64,000 nucleotides of DNA from Fodinibius sp036381435 (GCA_036381435.1 DASVCW010000001.1:77632-141631); one strand, 5' to 3'; shown: positions 42,839-52,100, counted from the first letter of the stretch. The notes: generated by a model from the letters alone, not told the origin. Translations and numbers: made by a program.

Positions 42839-44017
42839 ATGGGAAATTGCTATGTAATTGTGATTGACGGCCTGGGAGTTGGCGCGCAAGAAGATGCCGC
42901 TGATTATGGGGACGAAAGAGAAAACACTTTAGGGCATGTGTGTGAAGAAACCGGGTGTAAACTGTCCAATCTGCAGCGGATGGGACTGGGTAATATCATT
43001 CCGCTTACTTCGGTTTCAGAAGAATCCGATCCCCTATGTGCCTTTGGAAAAATGCGAGAAGTTTCATTCGGAAAAGATTCAACAACAGGCCATTGGGAAA
43101 TCGCAGGTATTCAGTTAGAGAAACCTTTTCCCACTTACCCACAAGGATTTCCGGATGAAGTGATTCAGGCGTTTTGTGAGGGGATTGGCGTATCTCAGGT
43201 TTTAGCTAACAAGCCTTATTCCGGTACTGAAGTCATTGCCGATTACGGAGAAGAGAACCTGGAAACAGGCTATCCCATCGTTTACACATCGGCGGACAGC
43301 GTTTTTCAGGTTGCCGCCCATGTTGATGTAACACCCGTTAAAAAACTCTATGAATGGTGCCGTTTTGTACGTGAAAAAGTGATGACCGGAGAGCATGGCG
43401 TGGGACGCGTAATCGCTCGTCCCTTTGAAGGAAAGCCTGGCCATTTCGAACGTATTTCTGATAAACGGTATGATTTTTCCATTGCTCCCCCAGAAAATAA
43501 TTTGCTGAATTGCTTGCAGAGCAAAGGGATAAAAACTTATTCCATCGGTAAAATTGTTGATCTTTTTGCGGAGCAATATTTCACCCAGTACCGGCGGACG
43601 AAAAGCAATGCGGAAGGAATTTCACAGCTTTTGAGTTTGATGTCTGCCGCTAAAGACAGTTTTGTATTCGTGAATTTAATCGACACCGACCAAAAGTACG
43701 GGCATCGTTTAGATCCCGGAGGATTTGCCCGGTGTCTGGAAGAGTTCGACCGCGCGGTTCCGGCTATCGTCAGTAAGGTAAAAGATGATGATTTACTGAT
43801 CATCACTGCAGATCATGGCAACGATCCCACCTCAACCAGCACCGATCACAGTCGCGAGTTTGTGCCTGTTTTGCTTTTTCCTTCATCAAAAGCCCCGGCA
43901 CAAAATTTAGGTATGCGAGAAACGTTTAGTGATGTGGCATCAACCGTTGTAGATTTTTTTGGAATAAAAGCAAAATTTTCCGGAACAACTATGCTAAAAA
44001 CGACTCAAAACATGTAG
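42839..44017 (+). CDS. deoB: Phosphopentomutase
   Basis: Cytoplasmic Mn2+ enzyme interconverting ribose-1-phosphate/deoxyribose-1-phosphate and the 5-phosphates in nucleoside salvage. The product (392 residues) has the alkaline-phosphatase-fold metal site at Asp10 (VIVIDGLGVG), the nucleophile threonine in STTGHWEIAG (Thr83) and the C-terminal ADHGNDPTSTSTDHSREFVP. A TTG lies one codon upstream; the ATG is preferred. Its preceding spacer is a palindromic repeat, so it may have its own promoter. Confidence 0.95.
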   Translation: MGNCYVIVIDGLGVGAQEDAADYGDERENTLGHVCEETGCKLSNLQRMGLGNIIPLTSVSEESDPLCAFGKMREVSFGKDSTTGHWEIAGIQLEKPFPTYPQGFPDEVIQAFCEGIGVSQVLANKPYSGTEVIADYGEENLETGYPIVYTSADSVFQVAAHVDVTPVKKLYEWCRFVREKVMTGEHGVGRVIARPFEGKPGHFERISDKRYDFSIAPPENNLLNCLQSKGIKTYSIGKIVDLFAEQYFTQYRRTKSNAEGISQLLSLMSAAKDSFVFVNLIDTDQKYGHRLDPGGFARCLEEFDRAVPAIVSKVKDDDLLIITADHGNDPTSTSTDHSREFVPVLLFPSSKAPAQNLGMRETFSDVASTVVDFFGIKAKFSGTTMLKTTQNM

Positions 44018-44179
44018 TTAACCGTTCGCAATTGTCTGTAGAATATCTTATACTATAGAGATTGTCAAAACAACATTTTTTATTTTTTCCCGTTACACTA
44101 TCCTAACAAAATTTGATCACTTGCAGGCGCATTGCTACCGGTCAAATACATCACAAATGCTAATTAACCCAGCAAAACC

Positions 44180-45034
44180 GTGGCCAGAAGTTCAGGAATT
44201 TCTACCCGAGAATCAGAATCGCTCGATCGTTATCTACAAGAGATTGGAAAAGAGAAACTCATTAATCCCGAAGATGAAGTAAGGCTTGCCAAAGAGATCC
44301 AGAAAGGGAGTCAGCGCGCTCTCGAAGATCTTACCAAGGCGAACCTTCGTTTTGTCGTTTCTGTGGCAAAACAGTATCAAAATCAGGGGCTTTCTCTCGG
44401 CGATCTTATTAATGAAGGAAATTTAGGCTTGATTAAAGCGGCCAAACGCTTTGATGAAACCCGTGGATTCAAATTCATTTCTTATGCCGTTTGGTGGATT
44501 CGTCAGTCAATCTTGCAGGCACTGGCCGAACAGAGCCGGATTGTTCGCCTGCCTTTGAACAGGGTCGGCGCGCTGAATAAAATCGGCAAGGAACTTTCCA
44601 AGCTTGAGCAGGAGTATGAACGGGTTCCCTCCGCGGCCGAGCTTGCCGAAAGCCTGGATATGACCGTTTCTGAAGTAGCTGATACGTTAAAAATTTCCGG
44701 TCGCCACCTTTCGGTTGATGCACCTTTTGCCCAGGGTGAGGACAATCGCCTGCTGGATGTACTCGAAAACGAAGAAACACCCGATCCCGATACTGAATTG
44801 ATGGGTGAGTCGCTTAAGGTTGAAATTGAACGGGCGCTTTCAAAACTGACAAATCGTGAAGCCGAAGTGATTCGTCTTTATTTTGGAATCGGGCGAGAAC
44901 ATTCACTGACGCTTGAAGAGATCGGTGAACGTTTTGACCTGACCCGCGAGCGTGTACGACAAATTAAAGAAAAAGCGCTGCGAAAATTGCGCCACCATAA
45001 CCGAAGTGCGGCTTTAAGAGCATATCTCGGTTAA
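44180..45034 (+). CDS. rpoD: RNA polymerase primary sigma factor, RpoD/SigA family (short form)
   Basis: Housekeeping-type sigma factor of 284 residues. Region 1.2 begins STRESESLDRYLQEIGKEKL, region 2 contains GDLINEGNLGLIKAAKRFD and FISYAVWWIRQSI, region 3 follows, and region 4 has the helix-turn-helix TLEEIGERFDLTRERVRQIK. Region 1.1 and the non-conserved spacer of proteobacterial RpoD are missing, as is usual for Bacteroidota-like primary sigmas. The start is GTG: an in-frame TAA lies 15 bp upstream and no ATG fits. Presumably it reads the TAnnTTTG promoters seen in this window. Confidence 0.94.
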   Translation: MARSSGISTRESESLDRYLQEIGKEKLINPEDEVRLAKEIQKGSQRALEDLTKANLRFVVSVAKQYQNQGLSLGDLINEGNLGLIKAAKRFDETRGFKFISYAVWWIRQSILQALAEQSRIVRLPLNRVGALNKIGKELSKLEQEYERVPSAAELAESLDMTVSEVADTLKISGRHLSVDAPFAQGEDNRLLDVLENEETPDPDTELMGESLKVEIERALSKLTNREAEVIRLYFGIGREHSLTLEEIGERFDLTRERVRQIKEKALRKLRHHNRSAALRAYLG

Positions 45035-45060
45035 TCATTTTGTTTTCATGATGACCTCCT

Positions 45061-45092
45061 AAAGCCCCGGGATTTTTTTCGGGGCTTTTTTT
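45061..45092 (+). terminator. Terminator of rpoD
   Basis: AAAGCCCCG pairs with CGGGGCTTT around a T-rich loop, followed by a T run; 27 bp after the stop. Confidence 0.92.
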
Positions 45093-45131
45093 ATTTCTCA
45101 AAACTTTAGTAGAATGGGAAACGATTGCGAT

Positions 45132-45165
45132 AACCCTGACAGGGTTCCACAACCCTGTCAGGGTT
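45132..45165. repeat. Tandem palindromes AACCCTGACAGGGTT / AACCCTGTCAGGGTT
   Basis: Two 15-bp near-palindromes separated by CCAC, which are also inverted copies of each other. They lie in the spacer between rpoD and the sensor kinase gene. Similar 'ctgacagg' units occur near 39333-39373. Confidence 0.7.
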
Positions 45166-45234
45166 AGGAGTAACTTTTGTATCTCGTGACAATTAACGGA
45201 ATATTTTTTCGGGCTTTCATCCGTTACTGATTAT

Positions 45235-48087
45235 ATGAAAAAATTTCTGGCTTTAATCATATTGATTCTTGGTTTTTTCGGTGTCTCACAGGCACAGGTT
45301 TACCCTTTTCGCACCTATTCCATTGAAAAAGGGCTTAGTGAGGCTGTGGTGAACGATTTGATGCAGGATGAAGAAGGGTATTTATGGGTTGCAACCAGCT
45401 ATGGGCTGAATCGCTTTGACGGTATCCAGTTTGAAAATTACTACACCGAAGACGGCCTTTTAAACAATAAGATTTACTCCCTTTTTGAGGATAACGAAAA
45501 CCGCATTTGGGTGGGTACCGGGGGCGGGGTGAATGTCATCAAAGCCGACAGCATTTATACTTTGGAAATGCTCAAGCCCTTGAAATCAAGTACCGTTCTG
45601 GACATCACTCAAGACAGTCACGGCGAGTTTTGGTTTGCTACCGACGGTGAAGGAGTCTGGCATCTGAATAGTGAAAACGATTTGACCCAGTATCAGGAAG
45701 TTCACGGGATGGGCAGCAACCGCGTTCGCGATATTGTTGAAGACAGTGCGAGCGTTATTTGGTTTGCAACCCGCAATGGACTCACCAAACTTGAAGACGG
45801 AAATTTTCGCACTTTTACTACTGAAAATGGTTTGTCCGATAATCGCCTCCGTGATCTGCTATTGACAGAAAATGGAACCTTATGGATCGCTACGCGTGGA
45901 GGCCTTTGCAAGATCGTTAATAATAAATTCATCTGTTATACCGAAGAAGATGGCTTGGTCAATAACAGAATTCAATCACTTTCTGAAGATGAATTTGGAA
46001 ATTTGTGGATAGGCACTGAAGAGGGGGTTAGCTATTTCGCCAATGGAAAATTTACTAATTATTCGGTTGATGAGGGCCTGTCTAACAATATCATTCATGC
46101 CACGCTTTATGATCGTGAAGGAAATATCTGGTTTGGCAGTTTCGGCGGGGGAATCAGCCTTTTTCTGGGAGATCATATCCAGAATTATACAGTTGAAGAG
46201 GGCTTGCCCAATTATATGATAACATCCATTACCCAGGATACCGCCGGTAACCACTGGGTAACGACTTATGGAGGAGGTATTGTAAAATTTCATGACGGTG
46301 AAACTACCGTATTTAACGTAGCAGACGGACTTGTTGACAATAAAGTCTATACCGCTAAAGCGGATGATGAAAACCGGCTATTTATAGGTACACGCTGGGG
46401 ATTGAGCATCTATGATCCTCCAAATTTTTATAATTTTGACGAAACAGAGCTTCCCTACCGCAAAATACGGTCCATACTGATACCTGAATTTACCGAGGGA
46501 ATCTGGCTGGGAACCTACGGCGAAGGAGTACTTTGGTATAAAGATGGTCAATTCACCCAAATTACAGAAGAAGACGGTTTGGCAAATAATATTGTGATGT
46601 CGATTGCGGAAACCGCAGACGGATCAGTATGGTTTGCCACTTATGGTGGAGTGAGTCGATGGAAAGACGGCAAGTTTACTACTTTTTCAATTGAAGACGG
46701 CCTGCCCAATAATGGCGTTTTAGATATCTTAAGAGATCAATCGGGTCATCTTTGGTTTGCTACTTTTGGCGGTATTGCCCGTTTTGATAACGGAAATTTT
46801 GAAACCATTACTGTCGATGATGGTCTTCCCGATGAAGTATGTTATTTTATTGAACAGGATAACAGTGGCATTTTTTGGATCGGGACGAATAAAGGAGTTA
46901 TTCGGTTCGATTATGAAGCTTTTAAATCTGAAGGAGCCGATAATGTTTTTAAGCTGATTACCCAAGACCAGGGTTTGGTTGCCAACGAGATGAATGCAGG
47001 TGCATCATTCAAAGACCGGGAAGGTAATCTTTGGTTCGGATCTGTCGACGGGTTGACGAAGCTTAATCCCGGGAAGACAGAGCCGGCCGAGGTGGGTCCT
47101 AAAGTGCATATTGAAAGCATAAGCGTTTCCGGCGAGCCGGTTTCTATGAAGCCTGAACTCGAAATTAGCAGTGACAATCACAATATCACTTTTCAATTTA
47201 TCGGCATCAGTTTTTCTGCTCCCGAACAGGTAACCTACGAATACCGGCTAAAAAATTCGGGTGAAGGATGGCAGCAGACATCGCGGCGAACGGTGCGTTA
47301 CTCGGCATTAATCCCCGGCGATTATATTTTTGAAGTAAAGGCCCGAAGTAATGATGGAATCTGGAGTGCCCAGACAGCCCAAATCAGCTTTACGGTTTTA
47401 GCACCATTCTGGCTGCAGTGGTGGTTTCTTTGCCTGATATTTTTAGTGCTTCTGGGTATAATATGGTTCATCTACAATTATTACCGTGCAAGAAAGATGA
47501 TTGAAATTGAACGGATGCGGGTACGAATTGCCAGCGATTTGCATGATGATGTAGGCTCGGCACTGACAGAAATTGCCCTTCAGTCCGATTTTCTGCAAAC
47601 GATGAATGTTGCTGATAACCTACAGGATTCACTCCGGCAGATTGGTTCTCAAAGCCGCAAAATTGTATCCAGCTTAGATGATATCGTTTGGTCGATAGAT
47701 GCCCGGAATGATACGATGGGCGACCTCACCGACCGCATGCAGGATTATGTAAATAATGTGTTGCACCGTAAAGAGGTGATATATCACTTTAACGGCAATA
47801 TGCAGGAAAAACTGGACGTATCACTGAAAGAAAATTTGTATCTTATTTTTAAGGAAGCCATCAATAATATTGCCAAACATTCTGATGCCGATAAAGTGGA
47901 TGTTACGCTTTCAACCAATGGCACCGGTTTTTTGATGAGTATTAAAGATAATGGCAAAAATCATGAGAATATTCGTAAAAGCGGGCAGGGGTTACGTAAC
48001 ATGAATATGCGAGCAAAACGTGTGGATGCAAGTATTAACTTTAATAACAGCAACGGATTTGAAGTGAGAGTCGAAAAAGGAGATTAA
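45235..48087 (+). CDS. Two-component sensor kinase with Reg_prop beta-propeller sensor, Y_Y_Y domain and HisKA_3/HATPase
   Basis: 950-residue membrane sensor. A signal peptide (1-21) is followed by about 14 Reg_prop repeats with the recurring pattern 'dGLxnN.I..i.eD..GnlWiGT..Gv.rf' making two periplasmic beta-propellers. Then come a Y_Y_Y domain (about 650-715: FQFIGISFSAPEQVTYEYRL), one membrane helix (about 726-747), a HisKA_3 dimerisation domain with phospho-acceptor His770 in SDLHDDVGSALTEI, and a HATPase domain with SIKDNGKN and GQGLRNMNMRAKRV. Unlike hybrid Bacteroides sensors it has no receiver or AraC output domain; the NarL-type regulator downstream is the likely partner. The ligand is unknown. 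Confidence 0.92.
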   Translation: MKKFLALIILILGFFGVSQAQVYPFRTYSIEKGLSEAVVNDLMQDEEGYLWVATSYGLNRFDGIQFENYYTEDGLLNNKIYSLFEDNENRIWVGTGGGVNVIKADSIYTLEMLKPLKSSTVLDITQDSHGEFWFATDGEGVWHLNSENDLTQYQEVHGMGSNRVRDIVEDSASVIWFATRNGLTKLEDGNFRTFTTENGLSDNRLRDLLLTENGTLWIATRGGLCKIVNNKFICYTEEDGLVNNRIQSLSEDEFGNLWIGTEEGVSYFANGKFTNYSVDEGLSNNIIHATLYDREGNIWFGSFGGGISLFLGDHIQNYTVEEGLPNYMITSITQDTAGNHWVTTYGGGIVKFHDGETTVFNVADGLVDNKVYTAKADDENRLFIGTRWGLSIYDPPNFYNFDETELPYRKIRSILIPEFTEGIWLGTYGEGVLWYKDGQFTQITEEDGLANNIVMSIAETADGSVWFATYGGVSRWKDGKFTTFSIEDGLPNNGVLDILRDQSGHLWFATFGGIARFDNGNFETITVDDGLPDEVCYFIEQDNSGIFWIGTNKGVIRFDYEAFKSEGADNVFKLITQDQGLVANEMNAGASFKDREGNLWFGSVDGLTKLNPGKTEPAEVGPKVHIESISVSGEPVSMKPELEISSDNHNITFQFIGISFSAPEQVTYEYRLKNSGEGWQQTSRRTVRYSALIPGDYIFEVKARSNDGIWSAQTAQISFTVLAPFWLQWWFLCLIFLVLLGIIWFIYNYYRARKMIEIERMRVRIASDLHDDVGSALTEIALQSDFLQTMNVADNLQDSLRQIGSQSRKIVSSLDDIVWSIDARNDTMGDLTDRMQDYVNNVLHRKEVIYHFNGNMQEKLDVSLKENLYLIFKEAINNIAKHSDADKVDVTLSTNGTGFLMSIKDNGKNHENIRKSGQGLRNMNMRAKRVDASINFNNSNGFEVRVEKGD

Positions 48088-48306
48088 AGGTTATACTGAG
48101 CAACAGAGGAGGCGCAGAATCTCACAGAGTTTTTTCTCAGTGTACCTTAGTGAAATAAGTCAGATTGAAAATTTGAAGCATAGGAACCGCAGGGGAACGC
48201 AAGAAATCGCAAAGAACGCGATGTTTATCTCCGCGAACCTTGCGCAAGCTCAGCGCCCTTTGCGGTTAAAGTTGCTCTTTGAAATCAAAAAATAAATAAC
48301 AGGCCC
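48088..48306. repeat. Spacer with 'cacagag' type repeats between sensor and regulator genes
   Basis: The stretch holds ggcgcagaatctcacagag and, further on, a tccgcgaaccttgcgc / gcgcaagctcagcgccctttgcgg palindromic block. It is related in style to the spacers near 54144-54200 and 55437-55532. No gene. Confidence 0.5.
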
Positions 48307-48942
48307 ATGAGTTCAATCGTCGGAATTGTTGAAGACAATAAAAAGATAAGAGATCTTATTCAGCGGTATCTGGATATGCAGGATGAGCTTTCATGTCCTG
48401 TAGGTGTGGATTCCGTGGAAGAGATGCTGGAATATTTAGAAGAACATGAAAAGCCGGATGTTATTTTGATGGACATTCAATTGCCCGGCATGTCAGGTAT
48501 TAAAGGCATTAGCATCATTAAAGAAAAGTTTCCTGATGTTGACATCATTATGCTCACCGTTTATCACGATTCACATAAAATATTTAACGCCCTACGTGCG
48601 GGTGCATCTGGATATTTGCTGAAGCATACTTCATTGCCGGAAATTAAAGAATCAGTGATCAAACTGGTTCAGGGCGGAGCTCCCATGTCACCGCAAATCG
48701 CGCGTAAAGTAATAAATCATTTTCAGGAAAACGCTCCCGGTAAAAATGCTGAATCAAACCTCACTCCCCGTGAACATGACATTGTAAATGGTCTTGTTGA
48801 CGGATTGAGTTATAAAATGATAGCCGACCGTTATGATATTTCTATCGATACTGTGCGGGCTCATATACGTAATATTTATAAGAAGTTACACGTTAATTCT
48901 AAAGCAGAGGTGATTGCTAAATCGCTGAAGGGTGAGATTTAG
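48307..48942 (+). CDS. Response regulator, NarL/FixJ family (REC + LuxR helix-turn-helix)
   Basis: Cytoplasmic transcription regulator of 211 residues. The receiver domain (1-120) has acidic residues in VGIVEDN, phospho-acceptor Asp56 in VILMDIQLPGMSG, a Thr in LTVYHD, and Lys in YLLKHTS. A LuxR-type helix-turn-helix occupies 147-211 (NLTPREHDIVNGLVDGLSYK, then ISIDTVRAHIRNIYKKLHV). Domain class matches HisKA_3 kinases, so it should be phosphorylated by the sensor encoded 220 bp upstream. The lipoprotein and porin genes downstream are possible targets (inference). Confidence 0.94.
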   Translation: MSSIVGIVEDNKKIRDLIQRYLDMQDELSCPVGVDSVEEMLEYLEEHEKPDVILMDIQLPGMSGIKGISIIKEKFPDVDIIMLTVYHDSHKIFNALRAGASGYLLKHTSLPEIKESVIKLVQGGAPMSPQIARKVINHFQENAPGKNAESNLTPREHDIVNGLVDGLSYKMIADRYDISIDTVRAHIRNIYKKLHVNSKAEVIAKSLKGEI

Positions 48943-49067
48943 TCCTTCCTTTAGGGAGATGAAATCAACCTAACATGAATATGTGATTGTAAACTGCCCT
49001 TTCATCTGTTAATATTGATATAGAAATTAAAAATAAGCCTCGACTTGTCAGGTTTTACCTCTTAAAT

Positions 49068-49071
49068 GGAG
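49068..49071 (+). promoter_or_regulatory. Ribosome binding site that selects the 49078 start
   Basis: GGAG lies 6 nt before the ATG at 49078, but overlaps or follows the two earlier in-frame ATGs (49066, 49072). Together with the canonical lipoprotein signal peptide starting at 49078, it favours that start. Confidence 0.5.
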
Positions 49072-49077
49072 ATGGCC

Positions 49078-50370
49078 ATGAAAACTTTAAAAGCTCTGTT
49101 AGTCACATTATCCGCGGTACTCCTTACCGGCTGTTATACTCAATTGCAATATTCGCAAACCATGCACCGAATTACGGAAGAACGGGGCAGGGATTACGAT
49201 CAAAGTGAGTACTATGATGAAGATGGGTATTACGAAGACGATTATATCCCGGTTTATTATAAAGATTATGAGTATGCTGAATTGTGGGATGAATGTGGCT
49301 GTAATCCGTATATAGAGTACAATTTCTATGGCGGGTATGATTACTGGCCTAACTATTATCGTCCCACCCACCGGCCTTATTATTTTTCTTATTACGATTG
49401 GAATCCATTTTGGCCTTCATGGCGTTTCCATAATCGTTATTTCGGCAGTACTTTTGCTTTTTCTTTCCATTGGGGTAGCCCGTATTATCACAGCTTCTTC
49501 TATGATCCGTTCTACTATTCCGGCTTTTACCATCCGTTTTACGGATATCGTCCCATTGCCTACAATTACTTCTATTTTTATAATCCCCGAGGCTTTTATT
49601 ATGGGGATAACGACAACGTAATTGACAGCAACAGACGCTATGGCCCGCGAAGCATAGGTACTAACAGGGTTATTGATCGTTCAGACCGGACTCGTGTGCG
49701 AAACAGGGGTGCTGTCATTAACCGGACTAATTCAGTTCGAAGCAGATCAGAGGCCCGACCATCAGTAGGTACTTCGCGAAGCCGGGGAACCATCGATCGT
49801 ACTACCGGCTCATCTGTAAGAAGCAGGGGCCACTCTGTAGAAAGAAGCCGGGGTAGTAATGAGCATTCTTCAAGAACACGAAGCCGCGGTAATTTACAGC
49901 GAATTGATAACCGAAGCATACAATCCAACAACCGATCCAGAAGTATTCAACGGGATCGAGATCAGCAGTCTTCGAATATTATTCGGTACCGAAGTATTGA
50001 TCCGGATTACGAAGGCATTCAAAGAATTGATTACAGGAATCAAATCCAAAAGCGCCTGCGTAACATGACGGTTCCCGAACTTAATCTCGATAGAAGAGAG
50101 CGTAGTCAGCCTACATTCTTTCAGCGCTTGAGGGGCTTTTTCGATACAAACAACAGCCGGATTATAAACCGAAATAACCGTTCGGACGGAAGATCAATCC
50201 GAATGCAGACGCCATCTCACAATAGGCCAACAATTCAGCGAAGAAGCAGAAGCAACAATCGCTCTTCAGTAAGGAGCCGTTCATCTTCGAGCAATTCACG
50301 TTCGCGTGGCACATCATCACGCAGCCGGAGTGGAGGAGACTCCTCGAATTCTCGCAGCAGAGGAAACTAA
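49078..50370 (+). CDS. Lipoprotein with aromatic-rich and Arg/Ser-rich low-complexity regions, function unknown
   Basis: About 430 residues. A clear lipoprotein signal peptide (MKTLKALLVTLSAVLLTGC, Cys19) is followed by an acidic Tyr-rich part (about 20-75), then an extraordinary Tyr/Phe/Trp/Pro/His-rich stretch (to about 180) with units such as FYDPFYYSGFYHPFYGY, and from about 185 to the end an Arg/Ser/Asn-rich tail full of 'SRSRG' and 'RSRS' units. No family is recognised. Composition suggests a largely disordered, cationic, surface-exposed or periplasmic protein; binding to anionic polymers (LPS, DNA, polysaccharide) is speculation. It follows the NarL-type regulator and precedes a porin-like gene. 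In-frame ATGs at 49066 and 49072 are alternative starts. Confidence 0.75.
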   Translation: MKTLKALLVTLSAVLLTGCYTQLQYSQTMHRITEERGRDYDQSEYYDEDGYYEDDYIPVYYKDYEYAELWDECGCNPYIEYNFYGGYDYWPNYYRPTHRPYYFSYYDWNPFWPSWRFHNRYFGSTFAFSFHWGSPYYHSFFYDPFYYSGFYHPFYGYRPIAYNYFYFYNPRGFYYGDNDNVIDSNRRYGPRSIGTNRVIDRSDRTRVRNRGAVINRTNSVRSRSEARPSVGTSRSRGTIDRTTGSSVRSRGHSVERSRGSNEHSSRTRSRGNLQRIDNRSIQSNNRSRSIQRDRDQQSSNIIRYRSIDPDYEGIQRIDYRNQIQKRLRNMTVPELNLDRRERSQPTFFQRLRGFFDTNNSRIINRNNRSDGRSIRMQTPSHNRPTIQRRSRSNNRSSVRSRSSSSNSRSRGTSSRSRSGGDSSNSRSRGN

Positions 50371-50431
50371 TTACATAAGAACGGCATTTACACATCTTAC
50401 AGACTAATTTTTAAGCACAGGTACTAAAAGT

Positions 50432-51901
50432 ATGTCAAAAAAATGGATAATAGCTTTACTTTTTATGTTCACGATGGCTGCTTCGGTAAAAGCACAAAGT
50501 GCGGATGATGTGTTGCGCTACAGTCTTGAATATCCCTCATACGATCCTGTAAGTTTGGTGATGCCTTCGGTAAGCGCAGCTACGGGATTCGGAGCTTACC
50601 AGGCAAATCCGGCTGCAATGGCTCTTTTTGATGACAGCTTTTTTTCGTTTGATCTGAGTACCCGTTTTGTGAATGAATCAGCAGCATATCTGGGAAATAC
50701 CTCTGATTTCTCAGATAATCAGACGAACATCGGGAATATTGGATTCGTTTATAAAGTACCTACAGTTCAGGGAAGCCTTGTGATCGGCGGCGGTTATAGC
50801 CAGACTACCGATTTCAATCGTGCTTTTTCGGTAAGCGGCTTTAATGAGTTCTCTACCATTACCGATTTTTATGCTTATCTGCCAAGAACTGATTCTTTAA
50901 ATGTAGCTGCTTACAATGTTTTTGCTATTGAAGATGTAAATGCAGATAGTTCCGTTTCAATATTTAGATTAGGATTTCCTTTTTCTGCATACCCGGGCAT
51001 CAGTCAGGATGTTGAAGTCGTTGAAGAAGGGAGGATAGGAGAATATTCAGCGTTTTTTGCTACCGAGCTTTTAAAGAATCTTTCCGTAGGCGTTTCTATA
51101 GGATATCTGACAGGCACCTATTCTTACCGTCGAGAATTTTTAGAGAGTGATCGGCGAGGCCTTTATGATGGCCAGTTTATTGATTCTGATGGAGACGGCG
51201 ATTTTGATACAGATATTGATAATATATATAGTGTTTCTACTATAACAGCCGAACTTGAGGCGTTTAGCGCGCGCCTTGGTTTTGTTTATGAACCCATTGA
51301 AAATTTGAGCATTGGAGCAAGTTATGAATTCCCTGCCAGCTTCAGAATAAATGAACTTTATAATACTCAAATTACCACCACTTTTGATAATGGAGTTCAA
51401 TATTCGGATGAAGCACCAGGACGTTTTATTTACACGATCGTTCGTCCCGAAAGATTGAAGGCAGGGTTTACACTGGAAAGCGATGATGGTTTTGTTTTTT
51501 CTGCCTCTGCCGAAGCAGTACCTTATTCGGAAGGGCGAATAGAATTTAATGAGTTAGAGCTTAATCCCCTTGAAAATGAAATAAATTCTACGGTTGAATC
51601 TAACCTTAATGATGTTATAAATCTACGGGCTGGGCTGGCGCTTAAGGTGAATGACCGGTTCATTCCCCGTGTAGGTTATGCCTATTTTCCTGCTCCGCAA
51701 GATGAAGCCGGCAGTGCACGACAATTTATCAGTGGCGGCTTTAGCGCAGAGTTAACCAAAGGACTCGTTCTTGATGTAGGATTACAATACAGCTTTTGGG
51801 AAGACCAGAATGTTCTTTACAGCACTCCACGAGTGTTCGAAGTCGTTCAGGAAGATGTAAGCCGTATTCATGCCATGTTTGGGGTTAAAATGGCTCTGTA
51901 G
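50432..51901 (+). CDS. Outer-membrane protein, OmpP1/FadL-like
   Basis: 489 residues with a signal peptide (about 1-22, cleavage after VKAQ) and an alternating beta-strand pattern to the C-terminus. The N-terminus (SAATGFGAYQANPAAMALFDD) resembles the FadL/TodX 'NPA' hatch motif, and strand motifs such as LSIGASYEFPASFRI and LVLDVGLQYSFWED recur. An acidic loop DSDGDGDFDTDID near residues 251-263 looks like a calcium-binding loop. The class transports hydrophobic compounds across the outer membrane; the substrate here is not known. It lies 61 bp after the Arg/Ser-rich lipoprotein gene. Confidence 0.75.
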   Translation: MSKKWIIALLFMFTMAASVKAQSADDVLRYSLEYPSYDPVSLVMPSVSAATGFGAYQANPAAMALFDDSFFSFDLSTRFVNESAAYLGNTSDFSDNQTNIGNIGFVYKVPTVQGSLVIGGGYSQTTDFNRAFSVSGFNEFSTITDFYAYLPRTDSLNVAAYNVFAIEDVNADSSVSIFRLGFPFSAYPGISQDVEVVEEGRIGEYSAFFATELLKNLSVGVSIGYLTGTYSYRREFLESDRRGLYDGQFIDSDGDGDFDTDIDNIYSVSTITAELEAFSARLGFVYEPIENLSIGASYEFPASFRINELYNTQITTTFDNGVQYSDEAPGRFIYTIVRPERLKAGFTLESDDGFVFSASAEAVPYSEGRIEFNELELNPLENEINSTVESNLNDVINLRAGLALKVNDRFIPRVGYAYFPAPQDEAGSARQFISGGFSAELTKGLVLDVGLQYSFWEDQNVLYSTPRVFEVVQEDVSRIHAMFGVKMAL

Positions 51902-51916
51902 TAATCTTAAAAAAAG

Positions 51917-52100
51917 CTGTCATTCTGAGCGTCACTGTCATCCTGAGCGAAATGTCGTGTTTTTACGACACGAAGCCGAAGATCTCCTTGAATAAGGCAA
52001 CTGCCTCCTTACGAATTTATTTAAAACGTTAGTAGACATAACAAGGGGATTCTTCGACTCCAGTCGTCGTATTCACTCCTCCTTACACTCAGAATGACAG
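51917..52100. repeat. 184-bp terminal-inverted-repeat element between convergent genes
   Basis: CTGTCATTCTGAG (51917-51929) and CTCAGAATGACAG (52088-52100) are perfect 13-bp inverted ends, flanked outside by A runs on the left and T runs on the right. A second internal ctgtcatcctgagcg copy is at 51935-51949. The interior has cgaagccgaagatctcctt and ggggattcttcgactccagt arms that also pair. It occupies nearly all of the gap between the porin gene and the convergent EEP lipoprotein gene and could act as a bidirectional terminator. Confidence 0.75.

Noticed and set aside
49108..49371. Antisense frame of 87 codons inside the aromatic-rich lipoprotein gene
   Set aside because: It is the Ile/Val-rich shadow of Tyr/Asp codons on the other strand; the sense frame has a signal peptide, lipobox and upstream GGAG.
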